Of a DNA stretch of 64,000 bases, positions 33,845 through 45,114 are shown piece by piece; the first letter of the stretch is position 1, and each line of letters starts with the position of its first letter. The notes beneath the pieces are model-generated. The model searched no databases. It was not told the origin of the DNA and saw nothing but the letters and a program-made list of their open reading frames with translations. Made by a program: the position numbers and the translations under genes. Origin of the DNA: Loxodes magnus (Eukaryota; Ciliophora; Karyorelictea; Loxodida; Loxodidae); NCBI GenBank assembly GCA_946699065.1, contig CAMPDV010000142.1, positions 496,001 through 560,000 of the forward strand, written 5' to 3'.

Positions 33845-34600
33845 GGAGTGTTTCCTTAAAAGATCCATAAACCCCTGTATTACCTTTTACAGGGTCTCGG
33901 ATTCCCCGGTGTCTCCACCCAAGTTCACTTCCGAGCTTTCCGAATGGTCTTTGAGTTATCTTTTTCCGTCATAGCTAACCATCCGAGGATAGGTAAAACG
34001 TAGTCAATTCGTTTCAAATCTTTTATCTAATTTGCATATTCTCCTTGCATCTTCTTCAAAGGTGATATTAACTGCCGCATATGTGGCACTTCTTTTTGAA
34101 GAACTTTTATTTATTCATGGGCTGTTCTTCTATTATCATTTTATCTTGATTTTTTTAGGATTGTTAATTCTCTAATTTTGCTAATCTTTATTTAATTTCT
34201 ATAATTTGCTAGAAGGCATTTTCATATTTTTGAAAATCTATTCCCATATGTTCATCTAGTCTTACAATATCGCATTCTATTTCTTAATACCTATTATTAA
34301 TGTCCTATTTTGTTATAAATTCAAGGTGCGGCTTCTCATCTTCGAAATGATCTTGTAAGTCTTGTTATATGTTTATAACGTAGTGTTCTAGATTCTCTAC
34401 TTTATCGGTGTAGTCGATAATGATCTCTACAAGTTATTCCTTATCTAACTTCATTAGTTATTCAAATGTATGCCTCTTTTTTGGAATTTTGGAAGGTAGT
34501 TATTTTTCTTCTGAGATTTAACAATATTGTTTTTTAGATCTTGGTTGGTGTTTTTTAGTTCTAGAAAGAATGATCAGAAGTGCTATGGATCGTCTTTTTT
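33845..34600 (-). CDS. Gag-like (LINE ORF1-type) protein with intact CCHC zinc knuckle, copy 2
   Basis: The minus frame from about 34600 reads PRSKKQYCQISEEKQLPSKI then KLDKEQLVEIIIDYTDKVEN (Met at 34454). A coiled coil follows (IIEIKQRLAKLENQQSQKNQ), then MIIEEQPMNKQKFFKKK and the knuckle CHICGSQYHLWRRC at about 34092-34045. This is a perfect C-x2-C-x4-H-x4-C with W = TGA. The rest (LWRKKITQRPFGKLGSELGW) runs to about 33850 and resembles the tail of copy 4. It has the best-preserved knuckle of the family. Such proteins bind retroelement RNA. No reverse transcriptase is attached. Confidence 0.7.
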
Positions 34601-34682
34601 ATAAGAAAACCTTTGTTCCAACTCTCCATCTTTTTTTAATTTATTTTATAGTAAATATTATTTCTAAGGTATAAACTAAAAT

Positions 34683-34765
34683 GGCAGCTGTGGGATTCGA
34701 ACCCACGCGCACTAGTGTGCAACAGATCTTAAGTCTGTCTCCTTAACCGACTCGGACAAACTGCC
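34683..34765 (-). tRNA. tRNA-Leu(UAA)
   Basis: This is a class II tRNA on the minus strand. It has acceptor GGCAGTT/AGCTGCC, an anticodon loop CTTAAGA (anticodon UAA) on stem ACAGA/TCTGT, a long variable arm (TGCACACTAGTGCGCG region) and T-loop GGTTCGAATCC. No intron and no encoded CCA. It reads TTA leucine codons, which are abundant in this AT-rich genome. Confidence 0.97.
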
Positions 34766-34779
34766 TTGTTTATTATCTT

Positions 34780-36100
34780 ATAAGCTCTTTAAAAATATAA
34801 TCTTATATTTCTTGAATTAAAAGCCTTTAAGATAAACTAATTAAAATCACTGCCATAGAAATAATAAATTGCATTCTAAGTAATTATTTAGTAATAGTCT
34901 AAATTATTTATCGCTATAATTATGCTATTAGGTACTTTAGTTGTCTATTTAGTTTTAATTTCTAAGGTAAAAATTATATAAAAACAGACCTAGCAACCAT
35001 ATAGATAGCAAATTTGATTTCTATAAAAGCTATAAGTTAAATCTTTTATTAGTCTGTATGATTTAATTTAAAGCTTTGTAATTGAATATAAGCAAATACT
35101 CTATTTTTAATTTATCCATCTTTAAGCTACATAAATATCTAGTTACTTATCTCCAATAAGCTCAATCTTAATAATTGTCATTTATTTTCTTTCATATTCA
35201 ATCATTATAAAATAACCTTAATTGTAATAACTAAAGGCTAGAAAATAGAAAGCTCAATAATAATTGTAAAAGAAGTATAGTGATCTTATATAATGGTCTT
35301 CATTAAATATCTTAAAATTGATTTTTTAAACTTAAAAATAAAAATTTTGGTTAAATATCTAAATCCTTAACCAAGCATATTAGAATCAAAAGTTTTAAAA
35401 CTTATAGAAGAATTTCCAACTTTAAGTTTTAAAAGTATTGGGGATTTAGACCATTTAAATTGGCACGGATGCTTTTAAAATGCCTTGCTTGGTAATAATA
35501 ATTTGGTTTATTTTAAAGAAGCTTACTTGCTTATTTATTTCTCTTAAAATGGTTTTAGGTATTTTTAGTTATTAAGCTAGAATAAAAAACTTGAGTGTAA
35601 AGAATAGTTTATAGATAAGCATCTCTTTAAAGTTCTACCTCAGAAAATGTTTATTATACAGTCAGTAAAATTAAAATTTTTTATCTTAATTTGATTCAAT
35701 TTAATTTTAGGGATGTATTTTAACTTTATACTCATAGCAAAATTAGAATTTAAAAAGTATAAGTACCAATATTTTAAAACTATCCAATTAAAATATATCT
35801 CATCACTTAAAAATGGATAATTGAGTATAATTTTCATGAGATTATCCTCTTTAAAGAGAATTTATTACCCTTATTTTTATCTTATATTTGAAGTGAGTTA
35901 GCACCTCTACAAACGATACTATATAGATTAATAGAATCAAATTTGATTATTTCTATGTTTGGTTATAGCAATAATTATGCTTTGGAAACTCTTTTATTTA
36001 TTATTTTTCTTAATTAAAAAATGGAAGGATTCAAAAGAGGTTTCTACACCATCTCCAAAAAGTTGGAGAGGAAACCTGAATCCAATCTTGGATAGTCTTC
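34780..36100. other. AT-rich spacer
   Basis: There is no supported gene. Short standard-code ORFs on the minus strand (35640-35837 and 35994-36176) have no recognisable features, and the second overlaps the start of a gag-like ORF on the other strand. Confidence 0.35.
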
Positions 36101-36120
36101 TTACCCTTAACCCTAACCTT

Positions 36121-36930
36121 TTTCTTAATTCTAACAACATGAAGAGGAACAGAAACAAGCTCAGAAGACAACACATGGGATAACTCCAACCTCAGAAGAG
36201 AAGCCCAGAAAGCAGATTAAGTTCGCTCTGCACCAGGAGGTCTCAAAGTTCAATCCTTCTGGCCAGATGAGCATGGAACAGCTCATCAAAGTGGTACTAA
36301 ATCTCCAGGAAGAAGTTAGGAAACTGAGAAAGGACAATGAAAAACTGATGGAAAAGCTCAACCTAGCGGAAGGAATAGAATCCAGAATTATCTCCTAAGA
36401 AAGAGAACTAAGCGCTTTCTGAAACATATCTTAAGACCAGATAAAATAATCCCAAAATTAACTTCAGAAATAATCTGATCTGAGTTACAGACTGGAAATA
36501 TTTGAAAAGAAATTAGATGAACAAAGGGGAGATCCAATGATGATTGAAGAGATCAATAGGAAGACTAAGATTAAACTCCAAAAAGTAATGAAGAAATGTT
36601 ACTACTACAATTCGACAGAAGATTTATGAAGACGCTGCAAGGAATTCCAAAATTTCAAGACGTAGTACTAGAATAAATAAAGAACCATACAAGCACAGTA
36701 GAGGAAGAAAAAACAAATGTAGTAGAGACAAATAAGAGAAAGATTATACTTAAATGAATAAGGATACATTTACAAGAGAAAATTTAATTAGAAATAAGGC
36801 TAGATCCGGAAATGACAAGAGTAATGAGAGGAGAGAGGAGTAGAGACATCTAAAACTTTATTTTTAACACTGGAGCAATCTGGTGTCCAGCATGAAGAGG
36901 TGAAAATCCTCGAAAATTGCTAAACTTAAT
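36121..36930 (+). CDS. Gag-like (LINE ORF1-type) protein, copy 3
   Basis: The frame reads KTTHGITPTSEEKPRKQIKF, then a coiled coil with MSMEQLIKVVLNLQEEVRKL, KDNEKLMEKLNLAEGIESRI and QERELSAFWNISQDQIKQSQ (W = TGA). Next comes GDPMMIEEINRKTKIKLQKV and a decayed knuckle KKCYYYNSTEDLWRRCKEF, where the second Cys and the His are replaced and W = TGA. A GAGG...CCTC hairpin lies at about 36896-36915. It lacks a clear stop. Early residues match copy 4 (MTPTEEEGPRK). Confidence 0.65.
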
Positions 36931-37286
36931 TTATCCTATTATTATTATAATTTTTCTTACTAGGTAAAATAACTTTTAACTTAGTTTAATTAGAAACAAA
37001 TAAAATGTTCCATTTTGCTTCTGAATTAAATCTTAATTTGAAGATTGTTTTATAGGGAAAGTACTTTAAATTTATTTGTGTATATCATTTAATTTAAGTA
37101 TTTCAATTTTTATAAAGCAACCACTTTATATACTCAAGCTTTAAAAAGAAAATTAAGAGATATTTAGGAATTTCTTAAGCGACCATGAGTTACTTATTAT
37201 GAAGTCTTAAATAAAATAATTTAAGATCTTGTAGTTAGAATTTAAAGATAGATATCTATTCAAGTTATAAATAAATTACTTCATTT

Positions 37287-39323
37287 TCAAGAAAATGTTA
37301 TTAGATATAAAGGAAGGCAATGATTATTCTCATAAACTATATGCATTCCTTATCCATCCATTCTACTGTCGTATTGCTTCTTCTCATTTTAAATCTATTT
37401 ATTTTCTTAGTTACTGCTCTACTAGTACTGATTTAATAAAGGAAGTTGTCCCTTCTTGTTATCCTTTATTTATTTTCCAGTTATGACATCTACCAATAGT
37501 ACCTAATATTTTTTATTGTAATCTTCTACAGTTGCATGCTTATAATCAAGACAGTAATTAAAATCCTCATGGAAATATATTCCTCTTCCATAAAATCCAT
37601 CATTGGAAAATTAAATATTTAACCCAATAGAATCAGTAATTATAAGACTAGGATTATTAAGTCTTGTTCCATGAAAAAGTAGTTTTCTTTCAACTGCTTA
37701 TCCATAATATTTACTTAAATTATCTACATTTGCTTAAAACTTCTTATATTAGTCGAAATTCAAAACCTTTTGAATTTTCTGAATCCAGATATTTTTATTA
37801 TTTACAAGTCCTTTCACTTATTACCATTCAGCACTGGTAGGATCAATCTACACTAAATTGAATCTGTTAATCTCATTTATCTTTTCAAAGTCCTTTTTGT
37901 TTTTTTCTTCTATTGCTTTTAACATTTATTTGCATAAATTGCCCTATGAGTGAGTTTAATTACAGAAGTTGCATATTTATGTCTTACAGAAAAGACATTT
38001 CTAATATATAATTTAATCTTCATTCAGATTACTTGTTTCACTATAATACTTATCAAGATACTCTTAAGGTACTTTTAACTATCCTTAGAAGTTTATAAAC
38101 GAATCTATAACTTCATTCATAAAAAATGACTTCAGTACGTAATCTATTTCTTGTTACTTTATAATTTATTTTAATAATTTTAAAATCAACGTTTTGTTAA
38201 TAAAGTCTGCTTTAAATCCTTGATAAGCCAGTAATTCTAAAGATTTGCTTATATCATAATCAGTTCATATCAATGCTTAGCAACTTTGAAACACTCCAAA
38301 TCCATTTACAATCAGATAATTCAAAGAAATAGCTAAAGAATCAATAATATTCTCCAAATCATCTATTTCTAATTCCTTATTTTAGAAAAAGTTAGTTTTC
38401 CAGGTTTAACTTTGCTGTCTTCTATAAATTATGCAATTTTAATTTTTACACTAGGAACAAGAACTTATCAATAAGTTATTGAGTCTAGCAGCTGCAAGTT
38501 ACTACTCTACGTACTCTCATTCTTAGCAGGTCATATTTGAGTGATATTCAAGTTAGCATTAAGAGCATAGTTATTTGTTGCATTTTTAGCATTTGATATT
38601 AAATTAGAATTAAGAAATTATAAGTTAATCCTTACATTTCTTACAAGTTATAACTCTTTTGCCTTACTATTTTAATGAGTATTGCTTTATCTATTCCTTA
38701 TACACTTCAAATATTTATCCTTAAGTGGCTATTTAAGCAATATCGCTTTCTTATAACTTTTCATTACAAACCAAACATTAAATTTCAAAATCATTTTCCC
38801 TTAGTTTGTCTTCTAGTCTTGGTACTGAGCAGGAGTAGCATAAATAATGTCCACACGATTCCATTTGAAGAATGTCATTATTTTGTAAATGTCTTGAGCA
38901 GTGTTAGCATTGCTTCGAACTAAACTTATATTAATCAACTACTTAATTAATCACTTCGAAATCAATTTACTAGTTACATTCGCATTAGAAAAAAGCATAG
39001 GGAATCATGCTATAAAAACTAGGATCAACTTACAAAAGATTAGTGAAAGTTTCTTGAATACAATCAAAGCAACAGAAATGATCACAACTCAATTTGAAAA
39101 TATGACTTTTCTTATCTATAACTGACGATTATCGTAAGCATTTTACACAAAAGCTATCCTACTAATCTTGCTGCTTAGTTTGTTCTTCATATCTCTTTTA
39201 ATGAAAACTTTAATCCATTAGATTAGAAAGATCTTAGGCCAACTTATCTATCTACTCCTAAGAAATCTACTAAGTGCTTGAAAATTCCAACTATAGTTCA
39301 TTGAGGTAACTGTTTCCTTACAT
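37287..39323 (-). CDS. RBR-type ubiquitin-ligase-like protein fused to a PARP catalytic domain
   Basis: Start ATG 39323 (MQGNSYLNELQLEFSSTQQ), stop TGA 37289-37287, about 679 codons. One frame holds for about 1.9 kb, with Q at TAA/TAG and W at two TGAs. A first RING1-like domain has FCVKC, CDHFCCFDC and CEC (about 39170-38985). A second has CQHC, CGHYLCYSC and CLVC (about 38910-38775). An IBR-like domain follows: CKKC..., CQKCNKQLCSQC, H...C (about 38645-38530), then another Cys-rich element CLFCKTQICNFCNQTH (about 38000). The C-terminus is a PARP fold: ERKLLFHGTRLNNPSLI, DGFYGRGIYFHEDFNYCLDY and, after one base correction near 37318, HIVYENNHCLPLYLITFS. The His and Tyr of the H-Y-E triad are present. 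The Glu position appears to be Met, suggesting mono-ADP-ribosylation. Ubiquitin transfer and ADP-ribosylation are inferred from domains. Confidence 0.85.
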
Positions 39324-39362
39324 TTTATAATTAAACTAAAAAAAAGTTTAAGTAAACCAATT
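39324..39362. promoter_or_regulatory. 39-bp divergent intergenic region
   Basis: This A-run-containing spacer is all that separates the ATG of the RBR-PARP gene (39323, minus) from the ATG of the membrane gene (39363, plus). It must contain both 5' UTRs and any core promoter between them, unless transcription starts inside the opposite gene. Confidence 0.45.
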
Positions 39363-42000
39363 ATGATTTATTTCCATGAGAATCGATGAAATTCTTAGCG
39401 AATTCTCGTTAAGATATATTGAATAAAGATAATTGACAAAATAAATAATTTATGTTGTAAGAGTATCTAATAAAGCCTTTTGAGAATAAATTATGATATA
39501 ATTCCTTATGCTACTTAATCGTTTTTTCTTTTCTATATAAAAAGTTCTATTTTCTTGTTATTTTAGTTATATATAATGTTAAACCATTTAGCTTTTTCCT
39601 TTTGTTGCTATTAATTAGATAATACTTAATGAATTTTCTTGTTAGGCTATGAGAAATTTAAGTCATAATTATGGTTTCTCTTCAATTTTAGTTTTAGGTA
39701 GAGTAAATTTTATGACTAGGATATTCTAAATTTTTGCTATTAATTAAGAAAATTTACTGTTATGTGTAGTTATAAGATTGACAAGCAAAACTAATACTCT
39801 TTTCCTAATAGACCTTATAACAAACTTCTAGCTTAAAAATAAACCTAAATGCATTACTTTTCCCTTCATTCTATTACTTTATAATCTTAAACTATTAATT
39901 TAGCCTGATCACTATTCCGCTTTACCTATAAATTGCTTTCAGTGTAAGTTAATAAATATTTTAATTAGCATATAGCAAGTCTTAAAATACTAAAAGCTGA
40001 ATATTTTCATACTGGAGTATATGTTCATATAAGCTATTAGTATATGATTAATATCCTGAAAACAGAATTTATTAGATTTTCATCAGACAGATTAAAGTAT
40101 AGTGTGAGATTAAAGGAGCATAAAATCCTAATAAGCAATGCTAGCTTTATAGAACTTATTTAGTTTATAATAATAATCTGAAAAAGTTAACATTTTGCAT
40201 GCTTTTGGATTTATTTTGCGTTTTATATGGAGTTTTAACCTTTTTTTTAGCGAACAGTATATGCTAGGAAAGATAAAATAGCTTACTATTTAATTTGTAT
40301 TCTATTACAGAAATAACTATTTGTTTAATCTTCAAATTCATATTTATAAGCAACTCAGCTAGAAAGGGAGAAGAAAGCTTAAATTAAAAATGGTAATAAC
40401 TACCAAGAAAACTAAAAGAGATAACTTAAGCAAAGTAAAGAAAGCTAAAAGCAATAAGCACGAAAATAGATTAGAAGTATGTCTTTATAAAATAATATCT
40501 TAATAACCAAATAAAATAGAAGCTATTAATTATCATATCTTAGCCTGTATATCAAATAAAATCTACCATTAATAAATATTAATTCCTATGCTTAAGAAAC
40601 TATCAAACTTAACTGAAACCTTTATATAAGATACCACTTTAAGTTCAAAACATATTCAAAAGTCTTTATCTATATGTATTATTATAATTGTAACTTTAGA
40701 TATACATTCTACGTCAATTTCAGACTTATTTTCTAGCACTAACGGAATAAAAGAGGAAAAGATAGGTTAATTCAAGCTTTCCGCATAAGAAAGAATTAGA
40801 TATTCATAGTCTATTGAACTTTAAACTACTATTTTTTATTATGAAATATAAGAAAAATATCGTAGAGATAGTTTGAGTTCAAGCATAATAGTGATTTTTA
40901 TACTTGAATTTAATAGGAAGAGTCTAGTTTTTTATCTTTTATATTGATTTTGCATCAGTCACTAGAGAATATTAAAAAGGCTTTGACTTAAAAGCATTAA
41001 TTTTATTTATTTTGCTGCTACTATTTTGCTTCAGAAGGTATTCTCTACATTCCTAAACTTCCTATTTCTATAAGCAAAAAATAGTTCCACTCAATAAGTT
41101 TTAAAGGATAACTTATTATTATTCTAAACTTTAGCCTGATTTTGTATGTATAAAAGTAATCTTAACATACATTCTATTGAAACTCACTCCTCATCCAACT
41201 TAATTTTTTGGCTGTTCTAGAAAGTTTAATTTTTTGCTAGTTTATAGTAGATAGCGAGTTTCTAGTTTTCTTAGCTAATTTTATTTATCTTTATTTTAAT
41301 TTAATTTTATACTCTTTTATATTAATAAAGGCTCAATACATTAATATATTCTAAGAGCCTAATAAATAGCAAGTATTATAGAATCTAGATGCTTTCGGCT
41401 ACTACACTTGATAATTATAAATTCAGGAAAAATATATTAAGCAAGGCAGATTAGACATAGAAAGGCTTGAAGGATATATTTAAAACTAAAAAAGGGAAAC
41501 ATGAAAATTAAAAGGTTTAGATGCTTATATAGCATACCTTACAATAGCTTCAGTCACAAAATAAAAGTGATGATAGCAAAGCATAAAGGTATCTTATTAA
41601 GTCTAACTTTTACTATAAAGCTTATAGGTTTTAGAATTATATATCTAAGCAATACTTTTTAAATAAATTTAGCTTTACTAAATTTTAACTAATCATTTGG
41701 CTTATTTATTCTTAGATAAATAGTAAAGCTTTAGCTTAATTAAATGTTGCTAAGAGGCTTAACGCTTATAAAGTTTCTTTTGCTCACTAAAATAGACTCT
41801 TCAAATATAATTGATTGAAAATTAAAGTTAGAGCAAATAATTAAAAATAGTTGGAAACTGAGAAATTTGAAAATGATAGGTATTAAACCAATAATAGTTG
41901 GTATTATAAACCAAAATACTGTTCTAAATATAGCATATAATTAACAAGCTATAATTGTTATACTTTTTAGTATGACTTTAATAACCAAACTAAGATAAAT
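39363..42000 (+). CDS. Multi-pass membrane protein, possibly TmcB-like
   Basis: The ATG at 39363 starts MIYFHENRWNSQRILVKIYW. Hydrophobic stretches follow (IPYATQSFFLFYIKSSIFLL), then a charged part at 40390 (MVITTKKTKRDNLSKVKKAK), further hydrophobic segments near 41000, and a soluble helical region. The last includes IFKTKKGKHENQKVQMLIQH, YKAYRFQNYISKQYFLNKFS and NSKAQLQLNVAKRLNAYKVS. This weakly recalls the linker of large ciliate TmcB-like membrane proteins (a Y..F...N...A...L..A......F pattern); that is a guess. Several frame corrections are needed; 39363 and 40390 could be two genes. Confidence 0.4.
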
Positions 42001-42104
42001 TTAACTTGAAATTTTCTATATTAATAATTGTAAAAAAAGAAGAAAAAGCTTATATTTCGATCTTCAAATATAACTATCATAATAATATTAGATAACTACT
42101 TTAT

Positions 42105-42128
42105 TATATATATATATATATATATATA
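42105..42128. repeat. TA dinucleotide microsatellite
   Basis: About eleven TA repeats lie immediately before the 5' end of the family-B element at 42126. They could be its target site. Confidence 0.9.
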
Positions 42129-42560
42129 AAATGGATGTCGGCCGCGTTAGTCAAACTAGTAGGTAATCTGGTCTAGTAGGTAATCTGGTGCAGTGTATAC
42201 TGCATTGCGAGTAATCTCGCACTAGATACCAATACGGGGAAGGGTGGATAAGCTCTGTTGAGACGTACCTAACTTACTCCGAGGGTTCTCTCTAGCAGTA
42301 TGAAAGTTTGACTGACGGGCCTTCTAATTACCAACTTAATAACTATCTCTTATTTGGACCTTATTCAAGAAGACTGAAGCATTTGACTCAAGATTTTAGA
42401 ATAATTTTTAATAAAAAGATTCCCCATTTGGAGAAGCTGACATAATTCATCGGACCTCTAGAATTTAACAAGAATCATGAGAACATTTTTAAATAATTAA
42501 ATATTAATATTGAAAGAGCTACGCGCCATCGAGGTGCTACGCGCTCTATAATAATTTTTA
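42126..42560 (+). mobile_element. SINE-like element, family B, best-preserved copy
   Basis: This aligns end to end with 4920-5330. Shared blocks are the AAAATGGATGTCG start, GGGGAAGGGTGGATAAGCTC, AAAGTTTGACTGACGGGCC and the terminal hairpin GAGCTACGCGCCATCGAGG...CGCGCTCTATAAT. A local duplication of AGTAGGTAATCTGGT near 42158-42187 is unique to this copy. It is followed by TTTTTATTTATTA. Confidence 0.8.
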
Positions 42561-43017
42561 TTTATTATAAAGATACTTATAAAGAAATTGCTATTTAAAT
42601 ATAAGATTAAAATCTAAGTAACACTCTTGATATAACAATTTAAAAAGCTAATTAAATAATGATTTATTTAATTATAGGAACTGCTAGATAAATTTATTTT
42701 ATCATTATCTATCCAGTTAACAATAAACATTCTATTTGATATTATAACATCATTTTATCAGTAAGTATAAATAGCTATATTACACATTAGTATTTAGGGA
42801 TATATCTAACCTTATAAAAATAGATGTTTTAGATAAGAAGCTGAGCTAGAAAATTACGATTATTGAATGTTTTATTTATTGTTCAAATTGATAAATTAGG
42901 CTAATAAAGGGAGACTCAAATATCCATATCTTAATTCAATTGAGTTTTTAGTTTTTGGATTCTTTTTTAGTGCTAGAGCTTAATAATATTTAAGCGTTTG
43001 CTAATTAATAAAGTAAA
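42561..43017. other. Spacer upstream of tRNA-Glu
   Basis: AT-rich sequence; I see no gene. Confidence 0.4.
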
Positions 43018-43089
43018 TCCACATTAGTCTAGCAGGTTAGGATATTCGGCTTTCACCCGAAAGACCCGGGTTCGAGTCCCGGATGTGGA
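43018..43089 (+). tRNA. tRNA-Glu(UUC)
   Basis: Acceptor TCCACAT/ATGTGGA, anticodon stem TTCGG/CCGAA with loop CTTTCAC (anticodon UUC), and T-arm CCCGG/CCGGG with loop TTCGAGT. No intron. It is followed by ATTTTATT as a Pol III terminator. Confidence 0.97.
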
Positions 43090-43094
43090 ATTTT

Positions 43095-43640
43095 ATTATA
43101 AATATTTCCTTAAAGGAGAAACAGATTTTAGCTTATAAATCTATTTGATTATTCTATATCTTAGTGCATTTGAAATAATGATTATAGCTATATAAAAGCA
43201 TCCATAATTGATAATATGCTTATAAAATACTAATAAAAGCTAGTATAGAAATGTTTGTGCTTATTTAGTCACTTTCACTCATTCTATAATCAATTAACTT
43301 TTCTTCACTTGTAAAAAGCACAAGAGAATAGGAATAAAATCTGAGAAAAGAAAGATTTAAATATTAAACGCTCTATCTAAAATAAAAGCATTATGTATCT
43401 TATTTGAGAGTTATATGATCAAGGAAAATCTTTAATTTAATATCCCTTCTTAAATCATCAAAGCGTTTGAAAAGTTTATTTAATCATTAATTTTGTTTCT
43501 TTTGCTAAACTTTAATTATTAAAAGCCTATCGTTTCAAAATCAAATTAACTACTGAAACTTTATTTTTTTAATTTCCTGAGAAAATTAAAATAAATTTAA
43601 ATTAAATAAGCTTTCTAACTCAACTAGGAACTTCCAGGCC
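43095..43640. other. AT-rich spacer
   Basis: No coding signal or motif was found between tRNA-Glu and the gag-like ORF at 43651. Confidence 0.4.
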
Positions 43641-43650
43641 AACCACTAAG

Positions 43651-44301
43651 ATGAGACAAAAGCGCCAAAAGGCTACCCCGATGACACCAACTGAAGAGGA
43701 AGGACCTAGAAAGGTGCTGGAGACGCAAGAAGCAGCAGCCGTGCGAGGGTTTGCGATGCCATAGTTCCAGGAAGAACAGGCATAAATTTTAGTCGCATTC
43801 TCTGACCTGAAGGAGGAAGTAAAGAGGCTACGATTAGAGAATAGAGCTCTAAAAAATCAAGTTACTGAGCTCAAGGAATGGAAAGAAAGCTTCTGGGAAG
43901 TCTACGATCGAGAGCAAAACACTTTCTTCAGGGAAATGGGATTGCTGCAGCAGAGAACAACTGTGCTTGAAGAGAACAGCAAGTAGCAATAATAGTAGGA
44001 ACCCAAATTTAGGACAATTCAAGATTCAATGGACATAGAAGGAGCTACTAATTTACCGAGGAGTCTAGACAAGAAATGAATTAGGAATAAACCAAGATGC
44101 TTTGTATGCAAACAAACTGGACATAAATATAGACAATGTTAGAAATCGAAATTAATTAAATAATAGTACTGGAATAGAAAATAATAAGAAAAATAATAGT
44201 ACTAATATTAGGATAAGATTAGACGAGAATTCTGTAACTAATTTTATCCGTCAGGAGGTCAAATCTACAAACCGAAGTGGTACACAATCCATGGCGACTG
44301 A
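43651..44301 (+). CDS. Gag-like (LINE ORF1-type) protein with intact zinc knuckle, copy 4
   Basis: The ATG at 43651 opens MRQKRQKATPMTPTEEEGPR. A long coiled coil follows (LVAFSDLKEEVKRLRLENRA, LKNQVTELKEWKESFWEVYD), then a Q-run, QDSMDIEGATNLPRS, KKWIRNKPR (W = TGA) and the knuckle CFVCKQTGHKYRQC (44102-44143). The tail FYPSGGQIYKPKWYTIHGD reaches TGA 44299-44301, after which similarity to copy 2 continues (so this TGA too may be Trp). The frame is intact for 650 bp, making this the least decayed copy. It is less AT-rich than its surroundings. A GAGG..CCTC hairpin lies at 44362-44380. Confidence 0.8.
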
Positions 44302-44462
44302 AGAAAGAGTTCTGAAGGGAGCTGGTTCCAGCCAGGTTATCAAACTGGTCCTGTGAATACGAGGTTGAAAGTCCTCCAAGTTCACTAAACTCCAATTTAA
44401 AATTTTTAATTTAGTAATATATATATATATAAGCTTTCTAATACTTTTAAAGCCAATTAAAA

Positions 44463-45110
44463 TGATTACTTCAGTGGTACTAAACCTCTAGAAGAGATCA
44501 AGAAGCTAAAGAAGGACAATGAGAAGCAAATTCAACAATTTAACCTAATAGAAGGAATAGAATCAAGACTCATGTCCTAGGAAAGAGAGTTAAACGCTTT
44601 TTGGAACATATCACAAAATCAGAATAGCTTATCCTAAAAATATCTTCAGAAACAGACTGAACTGAACAACAGACTTGAAAAATAGAATAGAAACTGGAAC
44701 GAAAAATTGAGTAAAATGAGTAAAGAAATGATTCAATGGTGATTGAAAAGGAAGATAAGAAAAAATCTTTAAGAATTCAGAAAAAATGTTATTATTACAA
44801 TTCGGGAGGATATTTATGAAGGAAATGCAAGTAATTCCTAAGTTTCAAGAATCAATACTGAACAAAGCAAATAAAACAGAAAACGCAACAAAGAAAAAAA
44901 ACTATATCAGAGAAGAATCAGATAAAGACTCTATATAAATGAGCTTGACAACATCTACAAGAAGAAATCAGAATGAAAATGAAATTTAAAACGATAAGAA
45001 AAAATGAGAGAGAAGAGATCGAACTTTTAAGAATTTTTATTATATCTTGGAGCAATACGGCGATTGGTAGGAAGAGGTGAAATTCCTCCAAGATTATCAA
45101 ACTAATTAAA
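44463..45110 (+). pseudogene. Gag-like protein, 5'-truncated copy 5
   Basis: This begins abruptly inside the coiled coil: VVLN-like, then KLKKDNEKQIQQFNLIEGIE and QERELNAFWNISQNQNSLSQ, matching copy 3 from about 36283 on. A frame change precedes DSMVIEKEDKKKSLRIQKKC. The decayed knuckle KKCYYYNSGGYLWRKCK again has W = TGA. It ends with the GAGG...CCTC hairpin (about 45072-45090). Missing only its 5' part, it has the form expected of a target-primed retrocopy inserted just behind copy 4. Confidence 0.7.
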
Positions 45111-45114
45111 TCAC

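Noticed and set aside
36099..36118. Telomere-like CTTACCCTTAACCCTAACC
   Set aside because: A single short run within sequence leading into a gag-like ORF, with no tandem array; chance similarity.
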